Source: Bacteroidales bacterium UBA5548 (lineage in GTDB: Bacteria; Bacteroidota; Bacteroidia; Bacteroidales; UBA932). Taken from it: 64,000 bases of DNA. The position numbers and the translations under genes were made by a program. The stretch lies in NCBI GenBank assembly GCA_002425935.1, contig DINE01000027.1, positions 190,246 to 254,245 of the forward strand, in the 5' to 3' direction. This document shows, one piece after another, positions 7,733 through 16,525 of this stretch. The notes beneath the pieces are model-generated. The model did no database searches. It was not told the origin of the DNA and saw nothing but the letters and a program-made list of their open reading frames with translations. The stretch's first letter is position 1, and every line of letters starts with the position of its first letter.

Positions 7733-9757
7733 CTATAAAGTTATGTTAATTCCCGCTTTAATCCATCTTCCGGGCTGAGGAAGATTGCCGATAAAGAGAT
7801 AATGGGTGTTAAAAATAATGGTAATCTCTGCAAAGGGAGTTATTTTGCCACCGGTCCAGAGAAGTTTAAGATCTGTCAGGAAAAATGGCTTGTAAGGTAG
7901 TTCTGAGTTGGCAGGGCCAAGATAGGTTCCCTCTCTCTTCTGATAAGAGAGATTCCAGCTTGCTTCCAGTCTGGAGAGCAGAGAGTGGTCTATTCCGGCA
8001 ATAAATTTATGACGCAGATAGTCTGTTGCATATAGCGATGTAAGGTTGCCGCTCTCCTTCTTAACATCCAGCCATGCATAGGAGAGTGTGAGACTCTTTA
8101 CCGGCCCGCTCATAAACCTGTAACCCGCATTTACCTCAAACCCGGCAGTTGCAACATTTGTCAGGTTTCCCGCCATCCACTGGTCAGATCCGGGTTCTCT
8201 TGTCCAGTCTATAATTCTGTAGCCGTACCTGTAGAAACCGGATAGAGCTGCCCTGAATTTATGTTTCATTAACCTAAGGCCAATTTGTGCCGCGACTGCC
8301 TCTTCCGGTCTTAAATTCATATTCCCGGTCTGAGTAGGGCTTTTGTAGTAGAGGTCTGTAAATGTAGGGTTTCTGTAGCTATTGTGAAGCCAGCCGTTTG
8401 CCTCCAGGTATGGATTTATCTGGTATGAGGCGGCAATGCCTGCGTAAATTCGGGTTATGTCATAACTGTTGCCGGCCATTAATCCGGCGGTGAACCTCCA
8501 TTTTTCAAGCTGAAGAATGTGTTTAAGGTAATATGAGACTGTTTCACGCTCTTTTGAACGCGTAAAGTTAACTCCATCTTCAAATGGTGCCGGCTTCGGA
8601 GAGGTCACAGGGTCTCCCAGTACTGTACTATAAATGTGTTCAAATCGATACTCTGCGCCAAGAATTGTAGTTCCCCCTCTGTTCCATCTGAAGGCTGCCT
8701 TGGCATTGAATCCGGCAATGTCATTCATGTGGTAATTGTGCCCTTTATACCAGGCTGGAGATTCGTACCTGAAGAGTTCGAACCTGTCGTGATGCCTTCT
8801 TTGGTATGCGGTTGCCGATATGCGGATATTACTGCTCTCCCATGTGTATGTAGCAGAAGAGAGAAACACTCTTGTCTTTTCAAACTGATCGGGATAGGCA
8901 ACAGAGTAAAAGCTGTTTGCTCCAAACTCCTTTTGCTGATATCCAGCCTGAAGGTTTACCGAGTGTCCTGTTTTGTTTGTAATTGCAAAGTTTGAGTAGA
9001 TATTTGTGATGTCAAAATCTGTATTGGCGGAGTATCCGTCACCCCTGCTGTAGGCGGCTCCTGCCTGTCCGGATAGTTTCCATTTGTCCGAAAATAAACC
9101 GGTTGATGTACCGGCGTTGGCAGATCCCCTGAAGTAACCGTACGACCCTCCTGAAACTGTTGCCTGGAGTGAGCTCTTATCCGGATTTTTTGTAATTATG
9201 TTGATTGCTCCGGAGAATGCGGCAGAGCCTTCGCTCCACGCTCCCGGACCCTGAAGAATTTCGATTCTCTCTATTTGTGAAATGTCAACCGGAATGTTGA
9301 GTGAGTGGTGTCCGGTTTGCGGGTCGGTATAGTTGACCCCGTTTATCATTACTATTGTCTGGTCAAATGTTCCGCCCAGAATGTTTATGTCGGCCTGAAC
9401 TCCTTCGCCTCCTCTGCTCCGGAGGTCAGTACCCTGTATGTATCGCAAAAGATCCTGAAGATTCTGAACCGGTGTTCGCTCTATCTCTTGCGCCTGAATT
9501 ACTGCAACTACTCTTACCAGTGGCTGAAAAGGGGAGGGTCGTTCTGTGTTGATAACCAACTCTTCAAGTTGAATAAGTGTCTCATTTGTGCTTTTGGTTT
9601 GTGCTGATAACGGCTGACTCTTCATTACAAGAAGTGAGTAAGTCACCGACAGTACACCTATCATTATCACCTTTTTCAGTGAGGCAAATGCCGCCCAGGG
9701 CCTCCTCTTCCATCGTTTAAAGCAGATGAGCGCTTTTTGTTTTACATTTTTGTACAT
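7733..9757 (-). CDS. TonB-dependent outer-membrane receptor, possibly BtuB-type
   Basis: A 674-residue receptor. The N-terminus is long and basic (KALICFKRWKRRPWAAFASL) before the hydrophobic signal, an arrangement common in Bacteroidales receptors of the vitamin B12 (BtuB-like) group. A plug domain follows at about 65-190, with the RIEILQGPGAWSEGSAAFSG block and GAINIITK. The rest is a beta-barrel of alternating aromatic strands ending in AGINITL, with a terminal hydrophobic residue. It has no SusC-type carboxypeptidase-regulatory domain and no SusD partner, so it is unlikely to be a glycan receptor. Its ligand (cobalamin, another corrinoid, haem or a siderophore) is unproven. I saw no cobalamin riboswitch in the 85-base gap to the divergent M20 gene. 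A TTTG, 20-base spacer, CAATTTTG arrangement upstream could be its promoter. Confidence 0.82.
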   Translation of the reverse strand: MYKNVKQKALICFKRWKRRPWAAFASLKKVIMIGVLSVTYSLLVMKSQPLSAQTKSTNETLIQLEELVINTERPSPFQPLVRVVAVIQAQEIERTPVQNLQDLLRYIQGTDLRSRGGEGVQADINILGGTFDQTIVMINGVNYTDPQTGHHSLNIPVDISQIERIEILQGPGAWSEGSAAFSGAINIITKNPDKSSLQATVSGGSYGYFRGSANAGTSTGLFSDKWKLSGQAGAAYSRGDGYSANTDFDITNIYSNFAITNKTGHSVNLQAGYQQKEFGANSFYSVAYPDQFEKTRVFLSSATYTWESSNIRISATAYQRRHHDRFELFRYESPAWYKGHNYHMNDIAGFNAKAAFRWNRGGTTILGAEYRFEHIYSTVLGDPVTSPKPAPFEDGVNFTRSKERETVSYYLKHILQLEKWRFTAGLMAGNSYDITRIYAGIAASYQINPYLEANGWLHNSYRNPTFTDLYYKSPTQTGNMNLRPEEAVAAQIGLRLMKHKFRAALSGFYRYGYRIIDWTREPGSDQWMAGNLTNVATAGFEVNAGYRFMSGPVKSLTLSYAWLDVKKESGNLTSLYATDYLRHKFIAGIDHSLLSRLEASWNLSYQKREGTYLGPANSELPYKPFFLTDLKLLWTGGKITPFAEITIIFNTHYLFIGNLPQPGRWIKAGINITL

Positions 9758-9819
9758 AAATATGATCTTTTGCGAGGCGCAAAATTGGTACTAATGTGAA
9801 TATCCTCCAAATTATTTGT

Positions 9820-9827
9820 TACTTTTG
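9820..9827 (+). promoter_or_regulatory. Bacteroidota -7 box for the M20 amidohydrolase operon
   Basis: TACTTTTG matches the TAnnTTTG consensus 15 bases before the ATG at 9843. Because the box lies downstream of the earlier in-frame ATG (9816), it supports starting translation at 9843. Confidence 0.55.
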
Positions 9828-9842
9828 GAGAAACGGCAAACT

Positions 9843-11036
9843 ATGAAAACAAATTGTCTGTTCGGGTTTTTCCTGATTTTAACACTTAATCTTTTCTCTT
9901 CGATGGCAACGTCTCAAACATTAAACACTGATGCAACTTTTTATGAAGGGCTCCTGAAAATAAAGCAAGAGCTTTACAGTACGGCGGAGTATTCAAATCA
10001 GGAGGTAAAAACAGCCGGTATTGTTCTTAAACATCTGAGCGGCACCTCTCCTGATATATTACACAGCAATGTTGGAGGTTACGGGATAATAGCAGGATAC
10101 AAGGGCAGCCTTCCGGGGCCCTCTGTTATGTTCAGGTGTGAGATGGATGCAATTAAAACCGAAAATGGATTTGAGCATTTATGCGGTCACGACGGACATA
10201 TGACAATCCTTCTGGGTCTCTCTCAGATAATCTCTGCAGACAGGAATTTCGGAGGAACAATATATCTGCTGTTTCAGCCAGCCGAAGAGATTGGAGAGGG
10301 GGCCGCACGAATGGTTAAGGATATGGAGAGCCTGGGGCTGAAGTTCGATTATGCATTTGCTCTTCACAACAATCCTGGTTACGACCTTAATAAAGTTATT
10401 ATTCATGAAGGAGTGTATGCTGCCGGGTCGGTTGGAATGGAGATTCACTTTAAGGGGGCGCCTTCGCATGCGGCTTACCCCGAGCAGGCGGTGTCGCCAT
10501 TTAATGCAATAGTTGAAACTGCCGGTTATATGCAGTCGCTAAACAGTGCCGGGGATATTTTTAAAGGATTTATTCTGGGTACTGTGGTAAATATCACTTT
10601 GGGGGAGATTAATTATGGTGTTACTCCTGGTGAAGGATATATTAGAATGACTTTACGTTCGTTTGTTGATGAAGATCTTGATAAACTGTGCTCTCTGATG
10701 GAGGATTTTGCAGGTAAGAGAGCTCAGGCTCACGGGTTAAAGGTCAGTTTTGGATATTTTGACAGATTCCCGGCAACCGTAAATGACACAAAAGCCAATG
10801 AAATGGTGGTACAGGCAGCGCAAACCGTTAGCAAAGGCATAATTTATGCAAAGGAACCAACAAGAGGTTCCGACGATTTTGCATTTTTTGCAACTGCGGC
10901 TAACTCCTCATTTTTTGATATTGGTAATGGTAAAGGTGGCGATATACATACAAGCGGTTACAGATTCTCTCCGGAACTGATAGAAACGGCCTTGAAAATA
11001 TACAGGGATCTGATTTATAATGTTAAAATACAATAG
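9843..11036 (+). CDS. Exported M20-family amidohydrolase/peptidase
   Basis: A 397-residue protein with a Sec signal (MKTNCLFGFFLILTLNLFSS) from the ATG at 9843. It has the M20D amidohydrolase pattern: the metal-site CGHDGH at about residue 113, FQPAEEIGEG at about 145, ALHNNPG at about 175, and a C-terminal His in GGDIHTSGYRF. A lid or dimerisation insert follows GAPSHAAYPEQAVSP. The family hydrolyses N-acyl amino acids, aminobenzoyl-glutamate, hippurate, or the acyl group of indole-acetic-acid conjugates; the substrate here is unknown. Most characterised M20D enzymes are cytoplasmic, so the export signal is worth noting. It is the first gene of a short plus-strand run with the nitroreductase and DUF5686 genes, divergent from the TonB receptor. 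Confidence 0.85.
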   Translation: MKTNCLFGFFLILTLNLFSSMATSQTLNTDATFYEGLLKIKQELYSTAEYSNQEVKTAGIVLKHLSGTSPDILHSNVGGYGIIAGYKGSLPGPSVMFRCEMDAIKTENGFEHLCGHDGHMTILLGLSQIISADRNFGGTIYLLFQPAEEIGEGAARMVKDMESLGLKFDYAFALHNNPGYDLNKVIIHEGVYAAGSVGMEIHFKGAPSHAAYPEQAVSPFNAIVETAGYMQSLNSAGDIFKGFILGTVVNITLGEINYGVTPGEGYIRMTLRSFVDEDLDKLCSLMEDFAGKRAQAHGLKVSFGYFDRFPATVNDTKANEMVVQAAQTVSKGIIYAKEPTRGSDDFAFFATAANSSFFDIGNGKGGDIHTSGYRFSPELIETALKIYRDLIYNVKIQ

Positions 11037-11040
11037 TGAG

Positions 11041-11607
11041 ATGAAGAGAAAATTCTTTGTTACAGTTACAGCTCTTTTAGCGGCATCGGTTATGCTTACC
11101 GCACAAAACCCAACCCTGGAAACTATTTTCAGCAGAAAAAGCGTAAGAACATATACCGATCAGCCCGTCTCTGTAGATGATCTTATGATGCTGGTAAGAG
11201 CCGGAATGGCAGCACCAACAGGTATGAATCGTCAGCCATGGGAGTTTTTTATAGTTCAGGACAAAGCTCTGATGGCCTCTCTTTCCGAGAAGATTCCGTA
11301 CGCAAGAATGCTCAAGGAGGCTCAGGCCGCAATTGTGGTTATTGGAAACCCGGAAAAGTCGGTTTACTGGTATCTTGACTGCTCAGCAGCAGCACAGAAT
11401 ATTCTACTTGCTGCAGAGTCTATGGGGCTGGGTGCAGTCTGGACGGCAGGCTATCCATACGAAGACAGAATGGAGACAATTGCTAAGGCAGTCGGAATTC
11501 CAAAACCCTATCTGCCTCTTTGCCTGATTCCGATTGGATATCCAAAAGGTGAACAGAAGCCGAAAGATAAGTGGGTAGAATCAAAAGTTCATCTCAATAC
11601 GTGGTAA
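11041..11607 (+). CDS. Nitroreductase-family flavoprotein with a signal peptide
   Basis: A 188-residue protein. The start at 11041 gives a basic n-region and hydrophobic core (MKRKFFVTVTALLAASVML) ending at TAQ, which looks like a Sec signal. The nitroreductase domain follows: FSRKSVRTYTDQPVS (FMN-binding Arg/Ser), APTGMNRQPWEFFIV, and GLGAVWTAGYPY. These FMN enzymes reduce nitro groups, quinones, flavins or enones using NAD(P)H, and most are cytoplasmic. Export of such a protein raises the question of where FMN and electrons come from. It lies four bases after the M20 stop and overlaps the next gene by 37 bases if that gene starts at 11571. Confidence 0.85.
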   Translation: MKRKFFVTVTALLAASVMLTAQNPTLETIFSRKSVRTYTDQPVSVDDLMMLVRAGMAAPTGMNRQPWEFFIVQDKALMASLSEKIPYARMLKEAQAAIVVIGNPEKSVYWYLDCSAAAQNILLAAESMGLGAVWTAGYPYEDRMETIAKAVGIPKPYLPLCLIPIGYPKGEQKPKDKWVESKVHLNTW

Positions 11608-14147
11608 TCAGGATAGTGCTCATACTTTGGTCTCTTCTGACAGCCTGCACTTTGAACGCTTCGGTCTTCAGAGGAAAAATAGTTGACGGCGGAGGTCTGC
11701 CTGTACCCTATGCCTCTGTCTATATTCATGAGCTATCTACAGGAGTAAGTGCAGACGATAAAGGGGAGTTCAGAATTTCACTCTCTCCCGGAACCTATAC
11801 TTGTGAAATCTCCTCTCTTGGATTCAGGAGAGAGAAATTTTCTATAGAGATCGGGACTGAAAATATCAGTAAAACAGTTGTGCTTATCGAGGAGGTCTAC
11901 AAGCTTAGTGACGTCACTTTCAGAGGCAGGGGAGAGGAGAGGGCACTCTCGGTTATGAGAAGAGCCATTGCAAGAGCTCCATACCACAGGCAACAAGTGA
12001 GGCACTACGAATCCTCTGTCTATACAAAGGGGACAATGAAAATTACAAAAATTCCTGCTCTGCTTCGTCTCCAAGCAGGTAGAAGTAAAACCGGACTCGT
12101 TCTTAATAAACTCTTTCTTATTGAATCCCACTCAGAGATTGTATATAACTACCCAAACAGCTATGACGAAACAGTAAAGGCAATCTCCTCTACAATCCCT
12201 TCGGAAGTTGATCCGGGGAACATGACCGGTGTAATCAGGGCATCTGTTTACAATAAAGAGTTTTTTGGAAAACTCTCTCCGCTTGCTCCTAATGCGTTTA
12301 ATTACTACAAGTTTGTTTACGAAGGCATTACAAATGAATCAGGCAGAATAATTAATAAAATACGAGTTACTCCAAAAAAGGGTGACTCAAAACTTATAAC
12401 AGGCCATATCTATATTCAGGATGACACATGGAATGTCTCATACCTCGAATTTGTAACCAAAGAGGCAGGTGTTACTATGAACATTAAGGTTAACTTCAAT
12501 GAAGTAAAGCCGTCTGTGATGATGCCTACAGCCTACTCTGCAGATATTAAGGTAGATATTCTTGGTATAAATGCCGGCGGAAGATACAACTCTTCGGTGA
12601 CCTACTCTCGGGTTATCGAAGCAGGGGGCGCTAAAGAGAGTGTTAGCCCTATACCTGTGAGCAAAGAGATAACTTCTCGTGAGGCCAGAAAAATAGCCGC
12701 AGCAACCGAAAAGTCTGTTTTAAAGAGCGATAGCTCAAGCAGAAAGAAGGATCTGGAGATAAAAAGAGATACAACTCACAAACGGGTGGTTGACACGCTT
12801 GCTAAACTCAGAGATAATACCTACTGGGCCGAGGTCAGAAGACTACCTCTGAGCGAAGATGAAATTATCTCCTACAAAATATCTGACTCACTTAAAAAGG
12901 AGTTTAAAAGGGTATTTGACGAAGACTCTGTCAGGAGGATTAACCGCTCTACAGGAAACAAGGTTATGGATAAAATCTTCTATGAGGCCAGATACAAAGC
13001 CGGCAGTAACATTACGCTGGGATACGGAGGACTCACCAGAGTTGTGGGAGATTTCAATTTTGTTGATGGATACCAGTTTGGTCAGAATTTTTATGCAGCA
13101 TACCGATTTAAGAATAATACCTCTTTAACCATAACACCGGAGTTATATTACTCGACGCAAAGAGAAGAGCTTCAGTGGAAAGCCGATGCTGTTTTGACAT
13201 ATGCACCACTCAGGCAGGGTGTGTTAAGGGCAAGTGCAGGAAGAGTGAGCAGTAATATTAGTAAAACACAGGGTGTTACATCTACTGTCAACTCTTATGC
13301 AACATTTCTTTTCGGACTCAACCCTGTCAAATACCACCTAAGATCCTGGTACGAGCTTTCGAGCTCAGCAGATATTGCAAATGGCTTAAAACTGTCGGCA
13401 GGCATTGGATTTGAAAGAAGCTCTCCGTTGGTGAACGGAGAGGTGAAATCACTTTTCGGGAAAACTCCCCCTCCAAATATTCCATTTAATATATATAATG
13501 CAGTTTCGGAGCCGCACAGCTCACTCTATTATAACGCATCACTCTCGTTTACTCCTGAATATTACTACAGGATCAGAAATGGACAGAAGCGATATGTGCG
13601 AAGCAGATTTCCTACGTTTACTATTTACACCAGAGGAGCATTTGGGTCGGGCTCGGAGGATTACTCCTCATATGGTATGGCAGGTATGACTGTAGCTCAT
13701 AGATTCAGTACGGGACTGTACGGCACTCTCCTTTATAATGTGGACGCCGGAGGATTTTATAAAAGGGAGAGAGTTTTTCTGACAGACTTCAGACATTTTG
13801 CATCTTCAGATATAATGGTGACAGAGAGCGGATTCTTTAACTCATTTCTGCTTCTGGACAGCTACAAATACTCTACTCCCGAAAGCTGGGTTACACTGAA
13901 TGCAGAATACAGGGCTGACTATCTTCTCCTTAACCGTCTGCCATTCATTAATAGTGCCTTTTTATATGAAGCGCTGCACCTTAAAGCACTTTGGTTGCCG
14001 GAGAAGAGGATAACTCATTCAGAAATCGGTTACTCCTTTGGAATGAAAGGGCTTGGCAGAGTGGGGGTATTTGTGGGATTTGACGGGTTAAAATACAACT
14101 CAACAGGATTCAGAGTTGAGCTGCCTATCCTCTCTCAGCTTAGATAG
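11571..14147 (+). CDS. DUF5686 outer-membrane protein with carboxypeptidase-regulatory-like domain
   Basis: An 858-residue protein. A GTG start at 11571 overlaps the nitroreductase gene by 37 bases; a second GTG at 11601 gives a 7-base overlap and a tighter signal peptide (VVIRIVLILWSLLTACTLNA), so the true start is uncertain. Residues about 30-115 form a carboxypeptidase-regulatory-like beta-sandwich (FRGKIVDGGGLPVPYASVYI, SSLGFRREKF). The remainder matches the Bacteroidota DUF5686 architecture: a soluble middle, then a beta-barrel rich in alternating aromatic strands ending in FRVELPILSQLR. The function is unknown; the layout resembles TonB-receptor-like or Omp85-like surface barrels. Its last 13 bases overlap the end of purN on the other strand. 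Confidence 0.8.
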   Translation: MGRIKSSSQYVVIRIVLILWSLLTACTLNASVFRGKIVDGGGLPVPYASVYIHELSTGVSADDKGEFRISLSPGTYTCEISSLGFRREKFSIEIGTENISKTVVLIEEVYKLSDVTFRGRGEERALSVMRRAIARAPYHRQQVRHYESSVYTKGTMKITKIPALLRLQAGRSKTGLVLNKLFLIESHSEIVYNYPNSYDETVKAISSTIPSEVDPGNMTGVIRASVYNKEFFGKLSPLAPNAFNYYKFVYEGITNESGRIINKIRVTPKKGDSKLITGHIYIQDDTWNVSYLEFVTKEAGVTMNIKVNFNEVKPSVMMPTAYSADIKVDILGINAGGRYNSSVTYSRVIEAGGAKESVSPIPVSKEITSREARKIAAATEKSVLKSDSSSRKKDLEIKRDTTHKRVVDTLAKLRDNTYWAEVRRLPLSEDEIISYKISDSLKKEFKRVFDEDSVRRINRSTGNKVMDKIFYEARYKAGSNITLGYGGLTRVVGDFNFVDGYQFGQNFYAAYRFKNNTSLTITPELYYSTQREELQWKADAVLTYAPLRQGVLRASAGRVSSNISKTQGVTSTVNSYATFLFGLNPVKYHLRSWYELSSSADIANGLKLSAGIGFERSSPLVNGEVKSLFGKTPPPNIPFNIYNAVSEPHSSLYYNASLSFTPEYYYRIRNGQKRYVRSRFPTFTIYTRGAFGSGSEDYSSYGMAGMTVAHRFSTGLYGTLLYNVDAGGFYKRERVFLTDFRHFASSDIMVTESGFFNSFLLLDSYKYSTPESWVTLNAEYRADYLLLNRLPFINSAFLYEALHLKALWLPEKRITHSEIGYSFGMKGLGRVGVFVGFDGLKYNSTGFRVELPILSQLR

Positions 14148-14719
14148 CGCGAGTTTATAAACTGATCAATCACTTTTGGAAAGTGCTCTTTTTCCAGCTC
14201 ATGTATTTTAAAGGCAAGGGAATCCGGTGTCTCTCCCTCTTCAATTATGCACTTTGCCTGAAAAAGGGTCTCCCCGTTGTCATATATCTCATCAACAAGA
14301 TGAATTGTTATGCCGGACTCAAAATCGCATGAGTCAATTACCGCCTGATGTACTCTGCTGCCGTACATCCCTTTTCCACCATATTTTGGCAGTAGGGACG
14401 GATGGATGTTTATTATACGGCCTCTGTAAGCGGTTACAACTCTGTCAGGAACCTTAAGAAGAAAACCAGCCAGTACAATTATATCAATTTTTTCACTTGA
14501 AAGCAGTTGGTCAACCGTCTCTGTCTCTCTCAAATCGGTTGCAGAGAAGACGAAACTTTTAACATTCAAATTTTTTGCCCTCGTCAGCACAAATGCATCC
14601 GACCTGTTTGAAAGGATCAGCTTAACATTTACCTTAGGGTTGCCCGAAAAGTACCTTACTATGTTTTCTGCATTTGTTCCGCTACCTGAAGCAAATATTG
14701 CTATATTTACGCTCTCCAT
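14135..14719 (-). CDS. purN: Phosphoribosylglycinamide formyltransferase (GART)
   Basis: A 194-residue enzyme of purine synthesis that transfers a formyl group from 10-formyl-tetrahydrofolate to GAR. The N-terminal FASGSGTNAENI loop binds the GAR phosphate. The INIHPSLLPKYGGKGMYGS block contains the catalytic His and folate-binding region, and the Asp of GITIHLVDEIYDNG completes the site. Length matches the family (about 190-210). It is transcribed alone on the minus strand with a -7 box (TATCTTTG) about 20 bases ahead of the ATG, and its 3-prime end overlaps the DUF5686 gene by 13 bases. Confidence 0.95.
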   Translation of the reverse strand: MESVNIAIFASGSGTNAENIVRYFSGNPKVNVKLILSNRSDAFVLTRAKNLNVKSFVFSATDLRETETVDQLLSSEKIDIIVLAGFLLKVPDRVVTAYRGRIINIHPSLLPKYGGKGMYGSRVHQAVIDSCDFESGITIHLVDEIYDNGETLFQAKCIIEEGETPDSLAFKIHELEKEHFPKVIDQFINSRYLS

Positions 14720-14740
14720 TTATTGACAGTTTTGGGTGTG

Positions 14741-14748
14741 CAAAGATA
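14741..14748 (-). promoter_or_regulatory. -7 box for purN
   Basis: On the minus strand the sequence reads TATCTTTG, a match to TAnnTTTG, leaving a leader of about 16 bases before the purN ATG at 14719. No convincing -33 TTTG is visible. Confidence 0.55.
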
Positions 14749-14928
14749 AGAAAAATAGGGCATTATTGAGAAAATGAGTTTATTTATACCGGGATAAAAT
14801 ATCACACAGTCAATCAGTAAGATATGGTTTCACTTTGTAGATTTTTTTCATTTTTTGAATTTTTTACCTTTCTTTGCAACCTAATTTTGAAATAACAAAC
14901 ACTTTTTATTAACTAATTATTTAGAATC

Positions 14929-15165
14929 ATGGCAGACATTAATGCAAAAGTTAAAGCCATCATCGTTGACAAGTTAGGCGTTGAGGAATCGGAGGTAACT
15001 CCTACAGCTAGTTTTACTAACGATCTGGGAGCCGACTCTTTGGACACTGTAGAACTCATCATGGAGTTTGAAAAAGCTTTCGGCATTACCATTCCTGATG
15101 AGGCTGCTGAAAAGATCTCTACAGTAGGAGATGCTATAGCTTACATCGAGAACAATACCAAGTAA
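14929..15165 (+). CDS. acpP: Acyl carrier protein
   Basis: A 78-residue acidic protein with the phosphopantetheine attachment motif [12 protein letters not shown]; Ser37 is the modified residue. It carries growing acyl chains in type II fatty acid synthesis and feeds lipid A and phospholipid assembly. It is followed after 14 bases by fabF, the usual pairing. The 209-base gap upstream is AT-rich and contains a TTTCTTTGCAAC stretch (from 14869) resembling a highly expressed Bacteroidota promoter with a weak -7 box. Confidence 0.97.
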   Translation: MADINAKVKAIIVDKLGVEESEVTPTASFTNDLGADSLDTVELIMEFEKAFGITIPDEAAEKISTVGDAIAYIENNTK

Positions 15166-15179
15166 TTAATCACAAGTTT

Positions 15180-16430
15180 ATGTTAAAAAGAGTTGTTGTC
15201 ACAGGTATTGGGACCATCAATCCAATCGGGAACAGTATTGCTGAGTACTTCGGCAATCTTGATCAAGGTCTCAGCGGGGCAAACCTGATTACCCGTTTTG
15301 ATACTACCCTTTTTAAAACCAAATTTGCTTGTGAAATTAAGGATTACGATCCTGCAAAGTACGGAATAGATAAAAAAGAGGAGCGTAAACTGGACAGGTT
15401 TACCCAGTATGCATTTATTGCAACCGCCGAGGCTATGACCGACAGCTCCCTTGATCTTGAAAAAGTAAATCCGGACAGGGCAGGAGTAATACTTGGAACA
15501 GGAATAGGAGGGATAGATACCCTCTTTCAAGAGGTTATGGGCTATTTCGAAGGAGGTTGTACTCCCCGCTTTAGCCCTTTCCTGATTCCTAAAATGATCC
15601 CGGACATCGCTCCCGGAATGATCTCCATGAAATATGGATTCAGAGGGCCAAACTATACAACCGTATCTGCGTGTGCCTCGTCGACTCACGCGATGATTGA
15701 TGCCTTTAATATGATCAGGCTTGGTAAAGCCGACATCATTATTACCGGTGGTTCAGAAGCTGGTATCACGGTACCAAGCATCGGCGGTTTTAACTCGGCT
15801 CAGGCGCTTTCTACAAATAATGAAAATTACAAAACGGCATCTAAACCATTCGACAAAAACAGAGATGGATTTGTTATGGGAGAGGGTGCTGGTGTGTTGA
15901 TTTTCGAAGAGTATGAGCACGCTGTTGCCAGGGGAGCAAAAATTTATTGCGAAGTAGGCGGAGGCGGTATGACTGCCGATGCACATCACATTACAGCTCC
16001 TCATCCTGAGGGATTGGGCGCAATGAATGTGATGAGGGTGGCACTTGAGGATGGAAACATTGCACCTGAAGAGGTTGATTACATTAATGTTCACGGCACT
16101 GCCACTCCTCTGGGAGACATTGCCGAGCTTAAGGCTATCAAAGGACTTTTCGGAGAGCATGCATATAAACTCAATATTAGTGCAACCAAATCCATGACCG
16201 GTCACCTGCTTGGTGCAACAGGAGCTGTTGAAGCTCTTGCTTGTGTTCATGCGATTGAATCCGGAATGGTCCCTCCTACAATAAATTTCGAAACTGAGGA
16301 TCCTGAAATCGACTACAAGTTAAACCTTACTCTTAATAAGGCACAGAAAAGAGAGGTTAATGTGGCCATGAACAACACCTTCGGGTTTGGCGGTCACAAC
16401 TCCTGCATTGTCTTCAGAAAGGTAAAATAG
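15180..16430 (+). CDS. fabF: 3-oxoacyl-ACP synthase II (KAS II)
   Basis: A 416-residue condensing enzyme that elongates acyl-ACP with malonyl-ACP in the cytoplasm. The Cys-His-His triad is visible: Cys165 in TVSACASSTHA, His305 in INVHGTATPLGD and His342 in KSMTGHLLGATGAVEA, with Lys337 in the last motif. The C-terminal NNTFGFGGHNSCIVF block is typical of KAS II. Length fits the family (about 410-420). It is cotranscribed with acpP and ends before a strong terminator. Confidence 0.97.
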   Translation: MLKRVVVTGIGTINPIGNSIAEYFGNLDQGLSGANLITRFDTTLFKTKFACEIKDYDPAKYGIDKKEERKLDRFTQYAFIATAEAMTDSSLDLEKVNPDRAGVILGTGIGGIDTLFQEVMGYFEGGCTPRFSPFLIPKMIPDIAPGMISMKYGFRGPNYTTVSACASSTHAMIDAFNMIRLGKADIIITGGSEAGITVPSIGGFNSAQALSTNNENYKTASKPFDKNRDGFVMGEGAGVLIFEEYEHAVARGAKIYCEVGGGGMTADAHHITAPHPEGLGAMNVMRVALEDGNIAPEEVDYINVHGTATPLGDIAELKAIKGLFGEHAYKLNISATKSMTGHLLGATGAVEALACVHAIESGMVPPTINFETEDPEIDYKLNLTLNKAQKREVNVAMNNTFGFGGHNSCIVFRKVK

Positions 16431-16452
16431 GTTTTAAAAACGAAAAAAATAT

Positions 16453-16481
16453 AAGAGCAGTCCGAAAGGGCTGCTCTTTTT
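16453..16481 (+). terminator. Intrinsic terminator of acpP-fabF
   Basis: An 11-bp stem with one G-T pair (AAGAGCAGTCC, GGGCTGCTCTT) caps a GAAA tetraloop and is followed by a T run at 16477-16481. It is 23 bases after the fabF stop. Confidence 0.9.
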
Positions 16482-16525
16482 GTATCTCTTTATCTTAATC
16501 TGTGGCTCTCAGCTCAAGTTGTTGA

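Noticed and set aside
9758..9842. Cobalamin riboswitch ahead of the TonB receptor
   Set aside because: The divergent gap is only 85 bases and shows no B12-box-like core; a riboswitch of this class needs about 200 bases.
15183..15689. A 168-codon minus-strand ORF antisense to fabF
   Set aside because: Entirely within fabF, which is strongly conserved; no start context or family match.
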